Positions 16,888 through 25,321 of a stretch of 64,000 bases of DNA are shown piece after piece. Source of the DNA: Microthrixaceae bacterium (lineage in GTDB: Bacteria; Actinomycetota; Acidimicrobiia; Acidimicrobiales; Microtrichaceae); NCBI GenBank assembly GCA_020027475.1, contig JAHRAZ010000128.1, forward strand, positions 1-64,000, written 5' to 3'. Made by a program: the position numbers and the translations under genes. The stretch's first letter is position 1. Each line of letters starts with the position of its first letter. The notes under the pieces were generated by a model. The model saw nothing but the letters and a program-made list of their open reading frames with translations. It searched no databases and was not told the DNA's origin.

Positions 16888-18590
16888 TGGTTTCCTTCCG
16901 GTTCATACCTGAGCACTCCGAATGGTGTTGTGTGGATGACCCGACCGTCTTCATCAAGGTTCATTCCCGAGAAGAGTGTGTTGTAACGGTTCGACCCGGT
17001 GGTCCAGTGGAACGCCGATTCTCCCGTGGTCCAGTCCAAAGCCTCGAGACCCCACTCACCCTCTCGCGCACCCACCGTGTAGACGATGTCCGAACCGAGT
17101 GAGACCACCGGAACCGAGTTCGCCGAGGAAACCTCGGTGTTCACCCACTGCTCGGCGAACTCCCGGGAATCAGGATCCCAGGCGAACTTCTGGATTCCAT
17201 GGGGGGCGAACGCCGGATCGGCTCCGCCGTATCCCGACAGCAGACGATGACCGATCTCGGGATAACCCTCGGGTACCGAGGCCGGATCGTTGTTCACCAC
17301 CATTGCCCCCCACCCACCGACGACCACTGACTGTTCCGTCTGGATCGCCTCGATGTCGGGATCGCCGACGTTGGCCGGCTGTTGACCGGCTATGCGTTGA
17401 TCGGGCGCATCCTCGGGCGCTGTCCAGTCCTCGGGTATCTCGTCGCGCCACATCAAAACCACGTTCATCACTTCGTCACCGTCGGTCAACACCACGAATT
17501 TGTCATCATTTTCACCGAATCCCATGAGGGATGGTGTGGCCCCGGAACCCACGCCGGTGGAGTTGCTGTACTCCGCTGTCCAGGCGCCGTCCGCCGCTTC
17601 GATTGACAACTCCTCACCCGTCCAGATCACCTTGTGCACATGATCGAGGGAAACCGCATAGATTCCTCCCTCTTCATCAACCGCAAGGCTGTTGCGGACC
17701 CAGTCGGCACTTCCCTTGCGTTGTCCAGCCTCCGCCATCGCGGTGTTGTGAGCCGACGCAGCCTCGGCTCCGATCAACTGGATGGCATCGAACTCTGTGA
17801 AGTCCCGCGTCACCGCCACGATCCATCCTTCGTCGGTCACCAGGACCAGGCGCCCGTCCTGAGTGATGTTCGCTCCCGCGAACACTCCCCCGATCTCAGG
17901 CGGTTTGCTCCATTCCCGAACAACTTCAATGTCCGAGTCGGGGTCATCCGGATCAACGTCACCGTACGCAATCACCGACTCCGGTCCACCGACGAACAAC
18001 GTGTTGGTGTCGTCAAGCAGGTAATACACACCCGCCAGACCCCGTAGGTAGTTGGCAGCCAATTGGATGCTGATGTCGGCCAGCTCTTCGCCCGAGGCCG
18101 CATCAAGGTCAGAAATGTGTCCATCAGCCGTGGCCGCATCCACACTGCCCTTATCAGGCAGCGGGAGTTCCGCCAGAACTTCCAGGGTTTCGTAATCCAG
18201 TTTGGCGATGCGATCTCCCCCATTGCTCCAGATCACCCGCCGTCCATCGGAGTATTCGGGCGAAATGGCGATCCCGAAATGCGCCGGACCCAGATGCTGA
18301 TAGGTCAGATCGTCGTCGGTGAGCGCAAGCGTCGGACCATCGGGTCCGCTGACCGCAACACTGTCAGTCTGCGCAGCGTCGAAATGCGCAATCGGAACAA
18401 CAGAATCCGCCAGATTCGGATTCCTCGACGGAAGCGGTTGCTCCGGCACTTCACCACGGGGGGAATCCGCTGGGTCAATTCCCCCAGAGTCACTCCCCGA
18501 CTCATCGGAGTCACTGGTGCATGCACTGGAAAGAAGGGAGCCCACAACCAGCGCCATTGCGAATCGACTCGCTCGGGTTCTGGATTTCAT
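16884..18590 (-). CDS. Secreted beta-propeller-like lipoprotein
   Basis: 568 residues. The signal peptide ends in a lipobox (VGSLLSSAC, Cys 24), followed by a Ser/Asp-rich linker. The rest shows repeated strand-turn units (VIWSNGGDRIAKLDYETLEV, LVLVTDEGWIVAVTRDF, GIYAVSLDHVHKVIW, DIVYTVGAREGEWGLEALDW), which fits a PQQ- or arylsulfotransferase-like beta-propeller anchored outside the membrane. No catalytic motif is certain. It is cotranscribed with the MarR gene upstream and two crotonases downstream (4-nt overlaps at 18587-18590 and 16884-16887), so it may sense or bind the compound this operon degrades. Confidence 0.7.
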   Translation of the reverse strand: MKSRTRASRFAMALVVGSLLSSACTSDSDESGSDSGGIDPADSPRGEVPEQPLPSRNPNLADSVVPIAHFDAAQTDSVAVSGPDGPTLALTDDDLTYQHLGPAHFGIAISPEYSDGRRVIWSNGGDRIAKLDYETLEVLAELPLPDKGSVDAATADGHISDLDAASGEELADISIQLAANYLRGLAGVYYLLDDTNTLFVGGPESVIAYGDVDPDDPDSDIEVVREWSKPPEIGGVFAGANITQDGRLVLVTDEGWIVAVTRDFTEFDAIQLIGAEAASAHNTAMAEAGQRKGSADWVRNSLAVDEEGGIYAVSLDHVHKVIWTGEELSIEAADGAWTAEYSNSTGVGSGATPSLMGFGENDDKFVVLTDGDEVMNVVLMWRDEIPEDWTAPEDAPDQRIAGQQPANVGDPDIEAIQTEQSVVVGGWGAMVVNNDPASVPEGYPEIGHRLLSGYGGADPAFAPHGIQKFAWDPDSREFAEQWVNTEVSSANSVPVVSLGSDIVYTVGAREGEWGLEALDWTTGESAFHWTTGSNRYNTLFSGMNLDEDGRVIHTTPFGVLRYEPEGNQ

Positions 18591-19120
18591 CTCCGGGACT
18601 CCTGGATCTGCCTCGTTGGGTAGCTGGTCGGTTCGCGATCTCCACGCACTGGCACTTTCCAGCTGCCGCTGGCGGCCCTTGACATGGCCGTTTCAAACCC
18701 CTCGATGAGGGAGCGAACCACCGAGAGTGCGAGATCCGGGTCAACAGCACCGAGCACCGGTTCATAGTTCCCGAGTAGTTCGGCAAAGAGCTGATCGTGA
18801 AGCGTCCGACCGTCGGGAGTTATCTGTACGAGCAGAGATCGACCGTCAGCAGGATCCTCCAACCGGTCCACCAGCCCTCGCTCCTGAAGGCGCCCCAGAG
18901 TGGCACTCAGCCCACCCGAGGTCTGCACGATCCACTCCGAGATCGTCGTGGGGCTGATCGGCCCCTCAAGGTCTGTGTGGCAAAGCATCGACAGAACCCG
19001 GAACTCAGCGGCTGTGGTCCCGGTGGCAAAGCAGTGTTTGTGAAGAAACTCCTCGTTGAGGCGCGTCAGGCGCGTCAGCATCAGAGTCAGGGTTGGCAGA
19101 TTTTCCGCGGATTCGCTCAT
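18587..19120 (-). CDS. MarR-family transcriptional regulator
   Basis: 177 residues. The winged-helix region runs from ATGTTAAEFRVLSML through TTISEWIVQTSGGLSATLGRLQERGLVDRLEDPADGRSLLVQITPDG, the typical MarR recognition helix and wing. It leads the four-gene operon with the lipoprotein and two crotonases. A 12-bp perfect palindrome lies 33 bp upstream (19153-19164), probably its own operator. A MarR protein at the head of a catabolic operon usually represses it until a ligand, often an aromatic or acyl-CoA, binds. The start ATG 19120 has GAGGTGGGG just upstream. Confidence 0.92.
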   Translation of the reverse strand: MSESAENLPTLTLMLTRLTRLNEEFLHKHCFATGTTAAEFRVLSMLCHTDLEGPISPTTISEWIVQTSGGLSATLGRLQERGLVDRLEDPADGRSLLVQITPDGRTLHDQLFAELLGNYEPVLGAVDPDLALSVVRSLIEGFETAMSRAASGSWKVPVRGDREPTSYPTRQIQESRR

Positions 19121-19152
19121 GCCCCACCTCAGGGATCATCCAGGCAAACTAG

Positions 19153-19164
19153 CTTGCTAGCAAG
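19153..19164. promoter_or_regulatory. Probable MarR operator palindrome
   Basis: cttgctagcaag is a perfect 12-bp palindrome 33 bp before the marR ATG. On the minus strand ttgcta could serve as -35 and gatgat, 17 nt on, as -10, so a bound repressor would cover the promoter. Confidence 0.65.
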
Positions 19165-19237
19165 GTAACTCGGAGGTGACCGGAACACAAGGGGGCACCT
19201 GCACAAGAACACCCGGAGCCGCGGAGCTCAGCTCCGG

Positions 19238-19552
19238 TCAGAACTGGTCATCCGGGGAACTGTCGAAGGCATGGACCTCCGGGAGGCTCCCGCCGGCGAG
19301 CTGGGATCCGAATTCGGCCAGGCGGTGAATCGCCTCGCGAGACTCCTGATCAACCACGCCGTTCTGCAGGGAGCCAAGCAGCGCTTCGTAGGTGTCTGCC
19401 TCCAGTCCGCACTTGCGACACTCCTCCAGATGCCCTGAAACCAACAGGGCGGTTTCAGAGTCGAGTTCCCCATCGAGATAGGTCTGAAGAACCTTGCCGA
19501 GACGACGACAGGACATCTTGCGGTTGCGTCCGAAGACAGTTGTGGTCTTCAT
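19238..19552 (-). CDS. Zinc-binding anti-sigma factor (ZAS type)
   Basis: 104 residues. The ZAS pattern is seen as a Cys in MSCRRLGK, then HLEECRKC (H-x3-C-x2-C) after the spacing usual for RsrA/ChrR-type anti-sigma factors. No membrane segment is present, so it should act in the cytoplasm by binding its sigma factor, possibly with thiol-redox control as known for RsrA. Its ATG overlaps the stop of the sigma gene (19549-19552), as cognate pairs often do. Confidence 0.85.
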   Translation of the reverse strand: MKTTTVFGRNRKMSCRRLGKVLQTYLDGELDSETALLVSGHLEECRKCGLEADTYEALLGSLQNGVVDQESREAIHRLAEFGSQLAGGSLPEVHAFDSSPDDQF

Positions 19553-20178
19553 GGGGCATCACGTCCCGAAGTGGTTTTCAGGGTTTCGCGAATTCGTTTC
19601 CGACCTCGATGCAAACGGCTCATGACTGTGCCTTTGGGGACACCGATCATCTCGGCCGCCTCCACATAGGACAGTTGGCCCAGGTCGACAAGGTCGATCA
19701 CTTCCCGAAACTTCTCGGGGAGTTCCTGATAGGCCGCTTCCACATCCCAGTCGAATCCCCTTTCGATCACCTGATCCTCTGGACCCGGGGTGTTCCCGCT
19801 GAGGACCGGAGCGTGTTCGATCTCGGAGTCGGGATCCCGAAGGAGTCCCGGGCGGCGGCGCCTCACCCGGTTTATCTGGGCATTGCGCATGATGGTGAGC
19901 AGCCATGCCCTCGCATGTCCCCCATCGAAGCGGTCGATCCCCTTGTAGGCACGCAGCAGGGTGTCCTGCACAAGATCTTCGGCATCCGAATGATTGCGGG
20001 TGATCGACATCGCGACGCGGTACATGACCTCCATCTCGGGGATCACGTATTCGTTGAACGCCGCCTCGGTTCCGGCATCAGCCCGCGTTCTCGATTCGGT
20101 CATTTCCGGCACGGAATCGGGAACCCGACCTGACCCGGGATCATTCCCGTGGCTGGATGCTGACCCGTCAGGAGACAT
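19549..20178 (-). CDS. ECF sigma factor (SigH/SigR-like)
   Basis: 209 residues. Region 2 is YRVAMSITRNHSDAEDLVQDTLLRAYKGID...ARAWLLTIMRNAQIN, and region 4 is LPEKFREVIDLVDLGQLSYVEAAEMIGVPKGTVMSRLHRGRKRIR. Sequence type and the overlapping ZAS anti-sigma gene fit the oxidative/heat-stress SigH/SigR group. The N-terminal 25 residues are Ser/Gly-rich and the start could be later, for example at MTESRTRAD. It lies 6 bp after the end of the decayed amidohydrolase gene. Confidence 0.9.
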   Translation of the reverse strand: MSPDGSASSHGNDPGSGRVPDSVPEMTESRTRADAGTEAAFNEYVIPEMEVMYRVAMSITRNHSDAEDLVQDTLLRAYKGIDRFDGGHARAWLLTIMRNAQINRVRRRRPGLLRDPDSEIEHAPVLSGNTPGPEDQVIERGFDWDVEAAYQELPEKFREVIDLVDLGQLSYVEAAEMIGVPKGTVMSRLHRGRKRIRETLKTTSGRDAP

Positions 20179-20184
20179 GGGTTC

Positions 20185-21310
20185 TCAGCGCATCCCTCTG
20201 ATCAGTTCTCCCGGGAGATCCCCTGTGGTCTCGCCGTTCCGCAATATCTCGCGACCTGATTTGATCGTGGAGACGTAGCCGTCGCAACGCTGGATCAAAC
20301 GCGATGCACCACCCGGAAGGCCCGCCACCAACTCCGGACGGCGCAGATCGAGCGACTCAAAGTCGATCAGGTTCACGTCCGCGACCATACCCGGAGCCAA
20401 ACGGCCGCGATCACCAAGGCCATATAGTGCTGCCGTGACACCGGTCATCTTGTGAGCTGCCGTCTCCAGGCTCAGTCGGTCGCCATCACGGTCCCTCGCC
20501 CAGTGGGTGAGCGGGAACGTGGTGGTGGAAGCATCACAGGTTTGCCCGGCATGGGCACCTCCATCCCCGAGTCCAAAAGCGGTGTTCGGATCCACAAGCA
20601 TCTCGTGATCCGCATCCAGGTTGCCGTCGGAGAAGTTGAGTACGGGTGAGTTCAGGAGCTCGCGTCCATTGTCATCCAGCAATGCGTCGTAGAGCACTTC
20701 CCATTTGGACAGGCCCGCGCGCCGCGCTTGCGCTGCGAGAGAGGTACCGGGACCGGGTTCATACTGGGGCGGATCACCGAGCTGGAACGTAGAAGCCGGA
20801 TCCATGAATCCGGACACGATGGGATCATCGGCCAAGGCCTCCCGTTCGGAAACCAGCCTGGCTCGCAAACCCGGGTCCCGCATGTGCTCGGCCTGTTCCT
20901 GCCAAGTCAGCAATCCAAGCCCCTTGTCACCCCAGGTGATGCCCGCGGACAGGGCCGCCCCGGGAATGTCCTACACACCCTCCATCAATCCGATCAGCCA
21001 TTCGTGGCGGTTGGGATGAACAGGTGCAAAACCCACGCCGCAGTTCCCCATGACCACGGTGGTCACCCCATGCCAGCACGAACGAGACAGCATCGGATCC
21101 CAACTGGCCTGACCGTCGTAGTGGGTATGAATATCCACTACAGCCAGGCGTGACCAGCAGGCCATTGGCATCGATGGTGCGCTTGGCGCGATCGAGGCGG
21201 CGGCCCACTCCCATCACCCGGCCGGCCGTGATCCCGACATCGGCGACAACGGCCGGCGCGCCGGTGCCGTCCACCTCTCTCCCGCCCCTGATCAACAGAT
21301 GCGAACACCT
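20185..21310 (-). pseudogene. Decayed N-acyl-D-amino-acid deacylase-type amidohydrolase
   Basis: Three leftward pieces together resemble a D-aminoacylase-like amidohydrolase. Piece 1 (to about 21150) reads SHLLIRGGREVDGTGAPAVV...[11 protein letters not shown]. The frame then shifts to [17 protein letters not shown]...[10 protein letters not shown], which has the HxH metal site. A TAG at 20971-20973 stops that frame inside MEGV*DIPGAAL. The same frame reopens and runs to 20185 with FGLGDGGAHAGQTCDAS and LGDRGRLAPGMVADVNLIDF. About 200 residues expected between ITW and the C-terminal part are missing at roughly 20930. Frameshift, nonsense codon and deletion make a functional product very unlikely. 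Confidence 0.85.
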
Positions 21311-21422
21311 TGTACTTCCCCTGTACAGCACCTCGAGCAAGAACTCCGGATGGAGTCCCTGCATCGCGCATGATACGCGTGCAGGCGCCACGGATTGCTC
21401 GCGCGGTTCTCCTGCGGGCAGT

Positions 21423-22256
21423 TCAGCCCTGTCGAGGTTCCCGGTTGTCCCGCAGGACGATCTCCTGAGCGACCGTGGCGATGTGCTGGTCATCCACTGA
21501 GTGCACATGTCCCAACGCCAGTCCTCGGCCTCCAACGAAGGTGTGACAACTGAAATCGTGCATGTTCCACTCGTCGGCCCGACCGGGCCTGTGGAACCAG
21601 ATCGTGTGATCGAGACTGGAATTCACCATGACCTTTTCGATCACCCCGAATGATTCGGTTCCGATCGGATGGGCTCGAATCACCGAGTCAGTTGGCAGGT
21701 CATCCGATACGAAGGCGAGCGCTGCAGCGTGCACCAGTGGATCCTCGGGCAAACCACCCAGCGTGCGTATCCAAGCAGTGGCGCGGCCCTCACCCAACCG
21801 GTTGGACTCCGTGGGCGCTTCGGAAAATGCCCTTTCGAATTGAGGAGTCCAGGAATCGATCTTGAGAGATCCCGGATCGCTGAGTTGTGGATCCAACTGA
21901 ATCGTACCCAGATCCACCGACGATTCTTCAGCCTGAAACGATGCCTCCAGGTTGAGGATCACCGCACCGTTTTGGAGCGCGACCACTCGCCTTGTACTGA
22001 ACGACCGGCCATTGCGTAGTCTCTCCACCTCGTAGCGCACCGGCTCAGCCTGCTCACCACGACGGATGAAGTAGGCCCGCAGGCTGTGAGGAAGCTTCTC
22101 CGCCTCCACTGTTCTGCCCGCCGCCATGAGGGCCTGCGCAACTATCTGGCCGCCGTAGAGTGCTCCCCAGGGATACGTGGGACCGGATCCCACCATCACG
22201 TCCGCACCATGGCTTGAGAGATCAAGAATCTCCGCCAGGGTCATGTCATCCATCAA
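21423..22256 (-). CDS. Acyl-CoA thioesterase II (TesB family)
   Basis: 277 residues with two hotdog domains. The first has ALYGGQIVAQALMAAGRTVEAEKLPHSLRAYFIRRGE and RNGRSFSTRRVVALQNG; the second SSLDHTIWFHRP...FVGGRGLALGHVHSVDDQHIATVAQEIVLR. This is the TesB arrangement, hydrolysing medium- and long-chain acyl-CoA. Its ATG overlaps the stop of the upstream LLM oxidoreductase gene (22253-22256), so they are cotranscribed. The second half has the Asp-x-Ser/Thr-Gln-type active-site region seen in TesB proteins, but I cannot assign all residues by eye. Confidence 0.9.
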   Translation of the reverse strand: MMDDMTLAEILDLSSHGADVMVGSGPTYPWGALYGGQIVAQALMAAGRTVEAEKLPHSLRAYFIRRGEQAEPVRYEVERLRNGRSFSTRRVVALQNGAVILNLEASFQAEESSVDLGTIQLDPQLSDPGSLKIDSWTPQFERAFSEAPTESNRLGEGRATAWIRTLGGLPEDPLVHAAALAFVSDDLPTDSVIRAHPIGTESFGVIEKVMVNSSLDHTIWFHRPGRADEWNMHDFSCHTFVGGRGLALGHVHSVDDQHIATVAQEIVLRDNREPRQG

Positions 22257-23296
22257 TCCTTCGACCCGTCGGTCAGATTGGCGACCTGCGTGGCAACCTC
22301 ACCGAATCTCTCCATTGATTCCGAATCCGCCATCAGCGGATTCGCGAAGTAGAGGATCACGCGGTCTGCGAATGCCGCATACCGGGCCACCAGACTGGGG
22401 GCCAGGGAATCCCACTCGGCCTCCACCACGAAGTTCGACAGAATCTCGTCGGTTACGATCTCGGATTGTGCGGCCCGATCACCTTTCCGACCGGCCTCAT
22501 TGAGCCGCATCCCGACACCCTCGTGGCCGAGCTGGTCAAAGATGAACGAGTAGTTGGGAGTGGACCCGTAGAAGCCAACCTGCATTCTCGCGAGTTCGCG
22601 CCACTTCGCCTGCTCCTCATCGGTATCGCCGACCACCGTGAAGCAGGGAACCAGCAGATTGATCCCGTCCACATCGCGGTCTGCCTCGAGCGCGCCGGCA
22701 CCGACGTTCTCAAGAACCGTGCCCAGGTAGGGCAGCGTGTTGAGGGGATGTACGTGCACTCCATCGGCGCAACGACCCGCCATCCGGAGCATCCATGGGT
22801 TCACCGCAGCCACGTCTATCGGCGGTGGCTCCACTGACTCCCCACCCGGCGCCCAGGCCCGCGGCAAGAGATCAAAGTCCCAGAAGTCCCCGTGAAAATC
22901 AAGCTTCTCCTCCTGGGCAAACGCCGAAAAGATCGCTCGCAGTGCGCCAACATATTCCTCCAGACGCGGCCCTGGAGGATCGAAGGTCGCGCTGTAGCGT
23001 CTGACCACATGGGCCCGGACCTGAGCACCAAGACCCAGCCTGAATCGACCACCGGTGGCTTCGGCCAATTCCCACGCTGCTCCGGCGGTGACCATGGGGC
23101 TTCGCGGAAAGGCCACTGCCACACCGGTGCTGATGTGTAGATTTGGTTGCGCCAGAGCGATGGCCGCAGAGGCCAGGAAGGTGCTGCGCGAGGTCTCGGT
23201 GACCGTCACGCCACCGAAGCCGTTGCGAGCCACTCCATCGGCAATGGGTGCCATTGTCTGGAGCGGGCTTGGCATGATCATTGCATCGAGATCCAC
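22253..23296 (-). CDS. LLM-class F420-dependent oxidoreductase (TIGR03617-like)
   Basis: 347 residues of the luciferase-like monooxygenase superfamily, which in Actinobacteria commonly uses coenzyme F420. Features are MIMPSPLQTMAPIADGVARNGFGGVTVTE, VAVAFPRSPMVTAGAAWELAEATGGRFRLGLGAQVRAHVVRRY, and a substrate-end segment ADGVHVHPLNTLPYL. I chose the GTG at 23296 (VDLDAMIMPSP), which matches the usual family start; an ATG 36 nt earlier gives an unlikely N terminus. It is coupled to the TesB gene. Substrate unknown. Confidence 0.88.
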   Translation of the reverse strand: MDLDAMIMPSPLQTMAPIADGVARNGFGGVTVTETSRSTFLASAAIALAQPNLHISTGVAVAFPRSPMVTAGAAWELAEATGGRFRLGLGAQVRAHVVRRYSATFDPPGPRLEEYVGALRAIFSAFAQEEKLDFHGDFWDFDLLPRAWAPGGESVEPPPIDVAAVNPWMLRMAGRCADGVHVHPLNTLPYLGTVLENVGAGALEADRDVDGINLLVPCFTVVGDTDEEQAKWRELARMQVGFYGSTPNYSFIFDQLGHEGVGMRLNEAGRKGDRAAQSEIVTDEILSNFVVEAEWDSLAPSLVARYAAFADRVILYFANPLMADSESMERFGEVATQVANLTDGSKD

Positions 23297-23361
23297 GCCT
23301 GAGCTTCTACCAGCAATCGGCCACACCCGCATCCCAGAGGACCACAGAAATCATCACAACC

Positions 23362-24177
23362 ATGAAAAACATCGATCCAGACCTGGTTACAGCGGCCGTT
23401 CAATGGGCCAGGGAAGCGGGTGCCGTCACGCTGAAGTACTTCCGCTCCACCGAGCTGGCGGTGCAACACAAAGAGGACGGTTCGCCCGTGACCGAAGCCG
23501 ATCTGGCGGCAGAACTGCTGCTTCGGAATCGAGTGCAGGCGCACTGCCCTGATGACTCGATCGTGGGCGAGGAAGGCGAGAACGTCGTTGGATCCAGTGG
23601 TCGAACCTGGGTGATGGATCCCATCGACGGGACCTTGGCGTTCACCGCGGGGGTCAGCACCTATTCGAATCTGCTCTACCTGCAGGATGAGGACGGCCCG
23701 GCAATCGGTGTGATCAATCTTCCAGCACTCGGCGAGACCGTCTGGGCCGTACGAGGCGGAGGTTGCCTCGTCAACGGCGAGCCCTGCCGCGTTCGGTCCC
23801 CGAACATCGCGCCGCACGACGCCGCGAACGCTGCCGACCTGACTGGTTCGACACTTTGCATCTCCGGATTTCAAACATGGAATGCGGACCGATTCGGCCG
23901 GGTGAACGACTCCGGTGTATTGCTGCGAACATGGGGAGACGCCTACGGGTACGCACTGGTGGCCACCGGACGCGTTGATGCCATGTATGACCCCCTCCTT
24001 GAGTGGTGGGATCTGGCGGCGGTGAACCTGGTGGTGAAGGAAGCGGGCGGAACTGTCACCCGGGCGGATGGCAACCCGAACGTCGAGGAACCGACCCGCG
24101 AGGGTGCCTACCCCTACTCGGCCATCGCCACCGGAGACGGCCATCACCAGAGCTGGGTGAGTCTTCTGACGGACTGA
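23362..24177 (+). CDS. hisN: Inositol-monophosphatase-family phosphatase, probably histidinol-phosphatase
   Basis: 271 residues. Metal-site motifs are IVGEEGE, WVMDPIDGTLAF (DPxDGT) and EWWDLAAVNLVVKEAGG. The last fits the actinobacterial HisN branch, which removes phosphate from L-histidinol phosphate; inositol-1-phosphatase is the alternative. The enzyme is cytoplasmic and Mg-dependent. ATG 23362 gives MKNIDPDLVTAAVQWAREAG, a normal family start. The gene converges on the sigma factor gene with only 3 bp between stops. Confidence 0.82.
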   Translation: MKNIDPDLVTAAVQWAREAGAVTLKYFRSTELAVQHKEDGSPVTEADLAAELLLRNRVQAHCPDDSIVGEEGENVVGSSGRTWVMDPIDGTLAFTAGVSTYSNLLYLQDEDGPAIGVINLPALGETVWAVRGGGCLVNGEPCRVRSPNIAPHDAANAADLTGSTLCISGFQTWNADRFGRVNDSGVLLRTWGDAYGYALVATGRVDAMYDPLLEWWDLAAVNLVVKEAGGTVTRADGNPNVEEPTREGAYPYSAIATGDGHHQSWVSLLTD

Positions 24178-24180
24178 GCT

Positions 24181-25215
24181 CTACAGACCGTCCACCAGCC
24201 GGCCGACTTCGGCAAGAAAAGCGCCATCCGAATCCGGATCGGAGACTTCGCTGATTCGATGCGACCAAGTTTCAGACCTGCGAATCCGGGCGGCGTAGAC
24301 AGCGCGGCGGCGCTCGACCAAACCAGACGGATTCGAGGTCCCGGAACTCCGGTACTGAGTCTCAATCCCCCTGCGAAGGCTCTCAAGAGCTTCGGTTCGC
24401 ATCTGGGAAACCCTGGATTCGGTTACTCCGAGGAACCTGGCCAGGTCTTCGCTGGTTCGTCCCTCGATGAAGTATCCGAGGATGATCAGACGTTGACGCT
24501 CGGGGAGACACGCCACTGCCTCACGAAGGTAAGCCTTCAGTTCTCGGTCCTCGAGTTCAACAGCCGGTTCGGGGCCGGCATCTGCAAGCAGGTCAGCGAC
24601 TGTCATGTCATCGTCGGTGCCGTTGGAGATCGTGTGCTCGAACGCCAGCACCACCGACCGGAAGATCCGGTCACGCAAATTGTGCAACTCATGCGTATCC
24701 ATTCCCAGAACCTCAGCTGTCTCGTCCAGGCTGGGTATCCGCCCGAGCCTTCCCGTCAGTTGCTGCTCTGCAGAATCGAGGCGGCGCGCAAGGCTGCGCA
24801 CGGATCTGGGAGCCCAATCCGCGGCGCGCACTGCATCTATGATCGCTCCCCTGATGCGTTGTGCCGCAAAACGGTTGAACGGCACGCCCCGACTACCTTC
24901 GTAACGTTGCGCCGCCTCAACCAGACCCAGGGCGCCGGCATCGATCAGTTCGTCACGATCCACGTGACGAGGAAAGTGTCCGGCGACCTGAAAGACCACA
25001 TGGTTGACCAGCGGAAGGTGCGCTTCCACCAATCGCGAGATTGCTTCCGGTGACACGACCTCGGGCGACGCGGCCTCTGGCGATTGTGCTTGGCCGGGCT
25101 CGATCGACCAAGGGGGGTCAGACCGCGATGATAAGGATTTCCTGTCGGTCTTGTGCCTCACGGTCGTTCCGGGTCCCTGCTCGTGTGCCCCAGTACATCG
25201 ACGCGCGCGACCCAA
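24181..25215 (-). CDS. FliA/WhiG/SigF-type alternative sigma factor
   Basis: Up to 344 residues. Region 2 is LVNHVVFQVAGHFPRHVDRDELIDAGALGLVEAAQRYEGSRGVPFNRFAAQRIRGAIIDAVRAADWAPRSVR; region 3 includes ETAEVLGMDTHELHNLR; region 4 is ERQRLIILGYFIEGRTSEDLARFLGVTESRVSQMRTEALESLR. The RIRGAIIDxxRxxDWxPRSVR signature belongs to the FliA/WhiG group. No flagellar genes are near, so it may control stress or development. The N terminus holds a diverged five-residue repeat (SPEAA, SPEVV, SPEAI). The start is uncertain: GTG at 25161 is also possible. Confidence 0.88.
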   Translation of the reverse strand: MGRARRCTGAHEQGPGTTVRHKTDRKSLSSRSDPPWSIEPGQAQSPEAASPEVVSPEAISRLVEAHLPLVNHVVFQVAGHFPRHVDRDELIDAGALGLVEAAQRYEGSRGVPFNRFAAQRIRGAIIDAVRAADWAPRSVRSLARRLDSAEQQLTGRLGRIPSLDETAEVLGMDTHELHNLRDRIFRSVVLAFEHTISNGTDDDMTVADLLADAGPEPAVELEDRELKAYLREAVACLPERQRLIILGYFIEGRTSEDLARFLGVTESRVSQMRTEALESLRRGIETQYRSSGTSNPSGLVERRRAVYAARIRRSETWSHRISEVSDPDSDGAFLAEVGRLVDGL

Positions 25216-25321
25216 CTCCTTTAGGGAAATTTCGCAGACATCCCCGATTCCCCGTCAATCCGTATTGGGTAGCCCCGAAATGTGGCGAAACAACTGTTCA
25301 GGCGCGCGGTTCCAGCACGTT

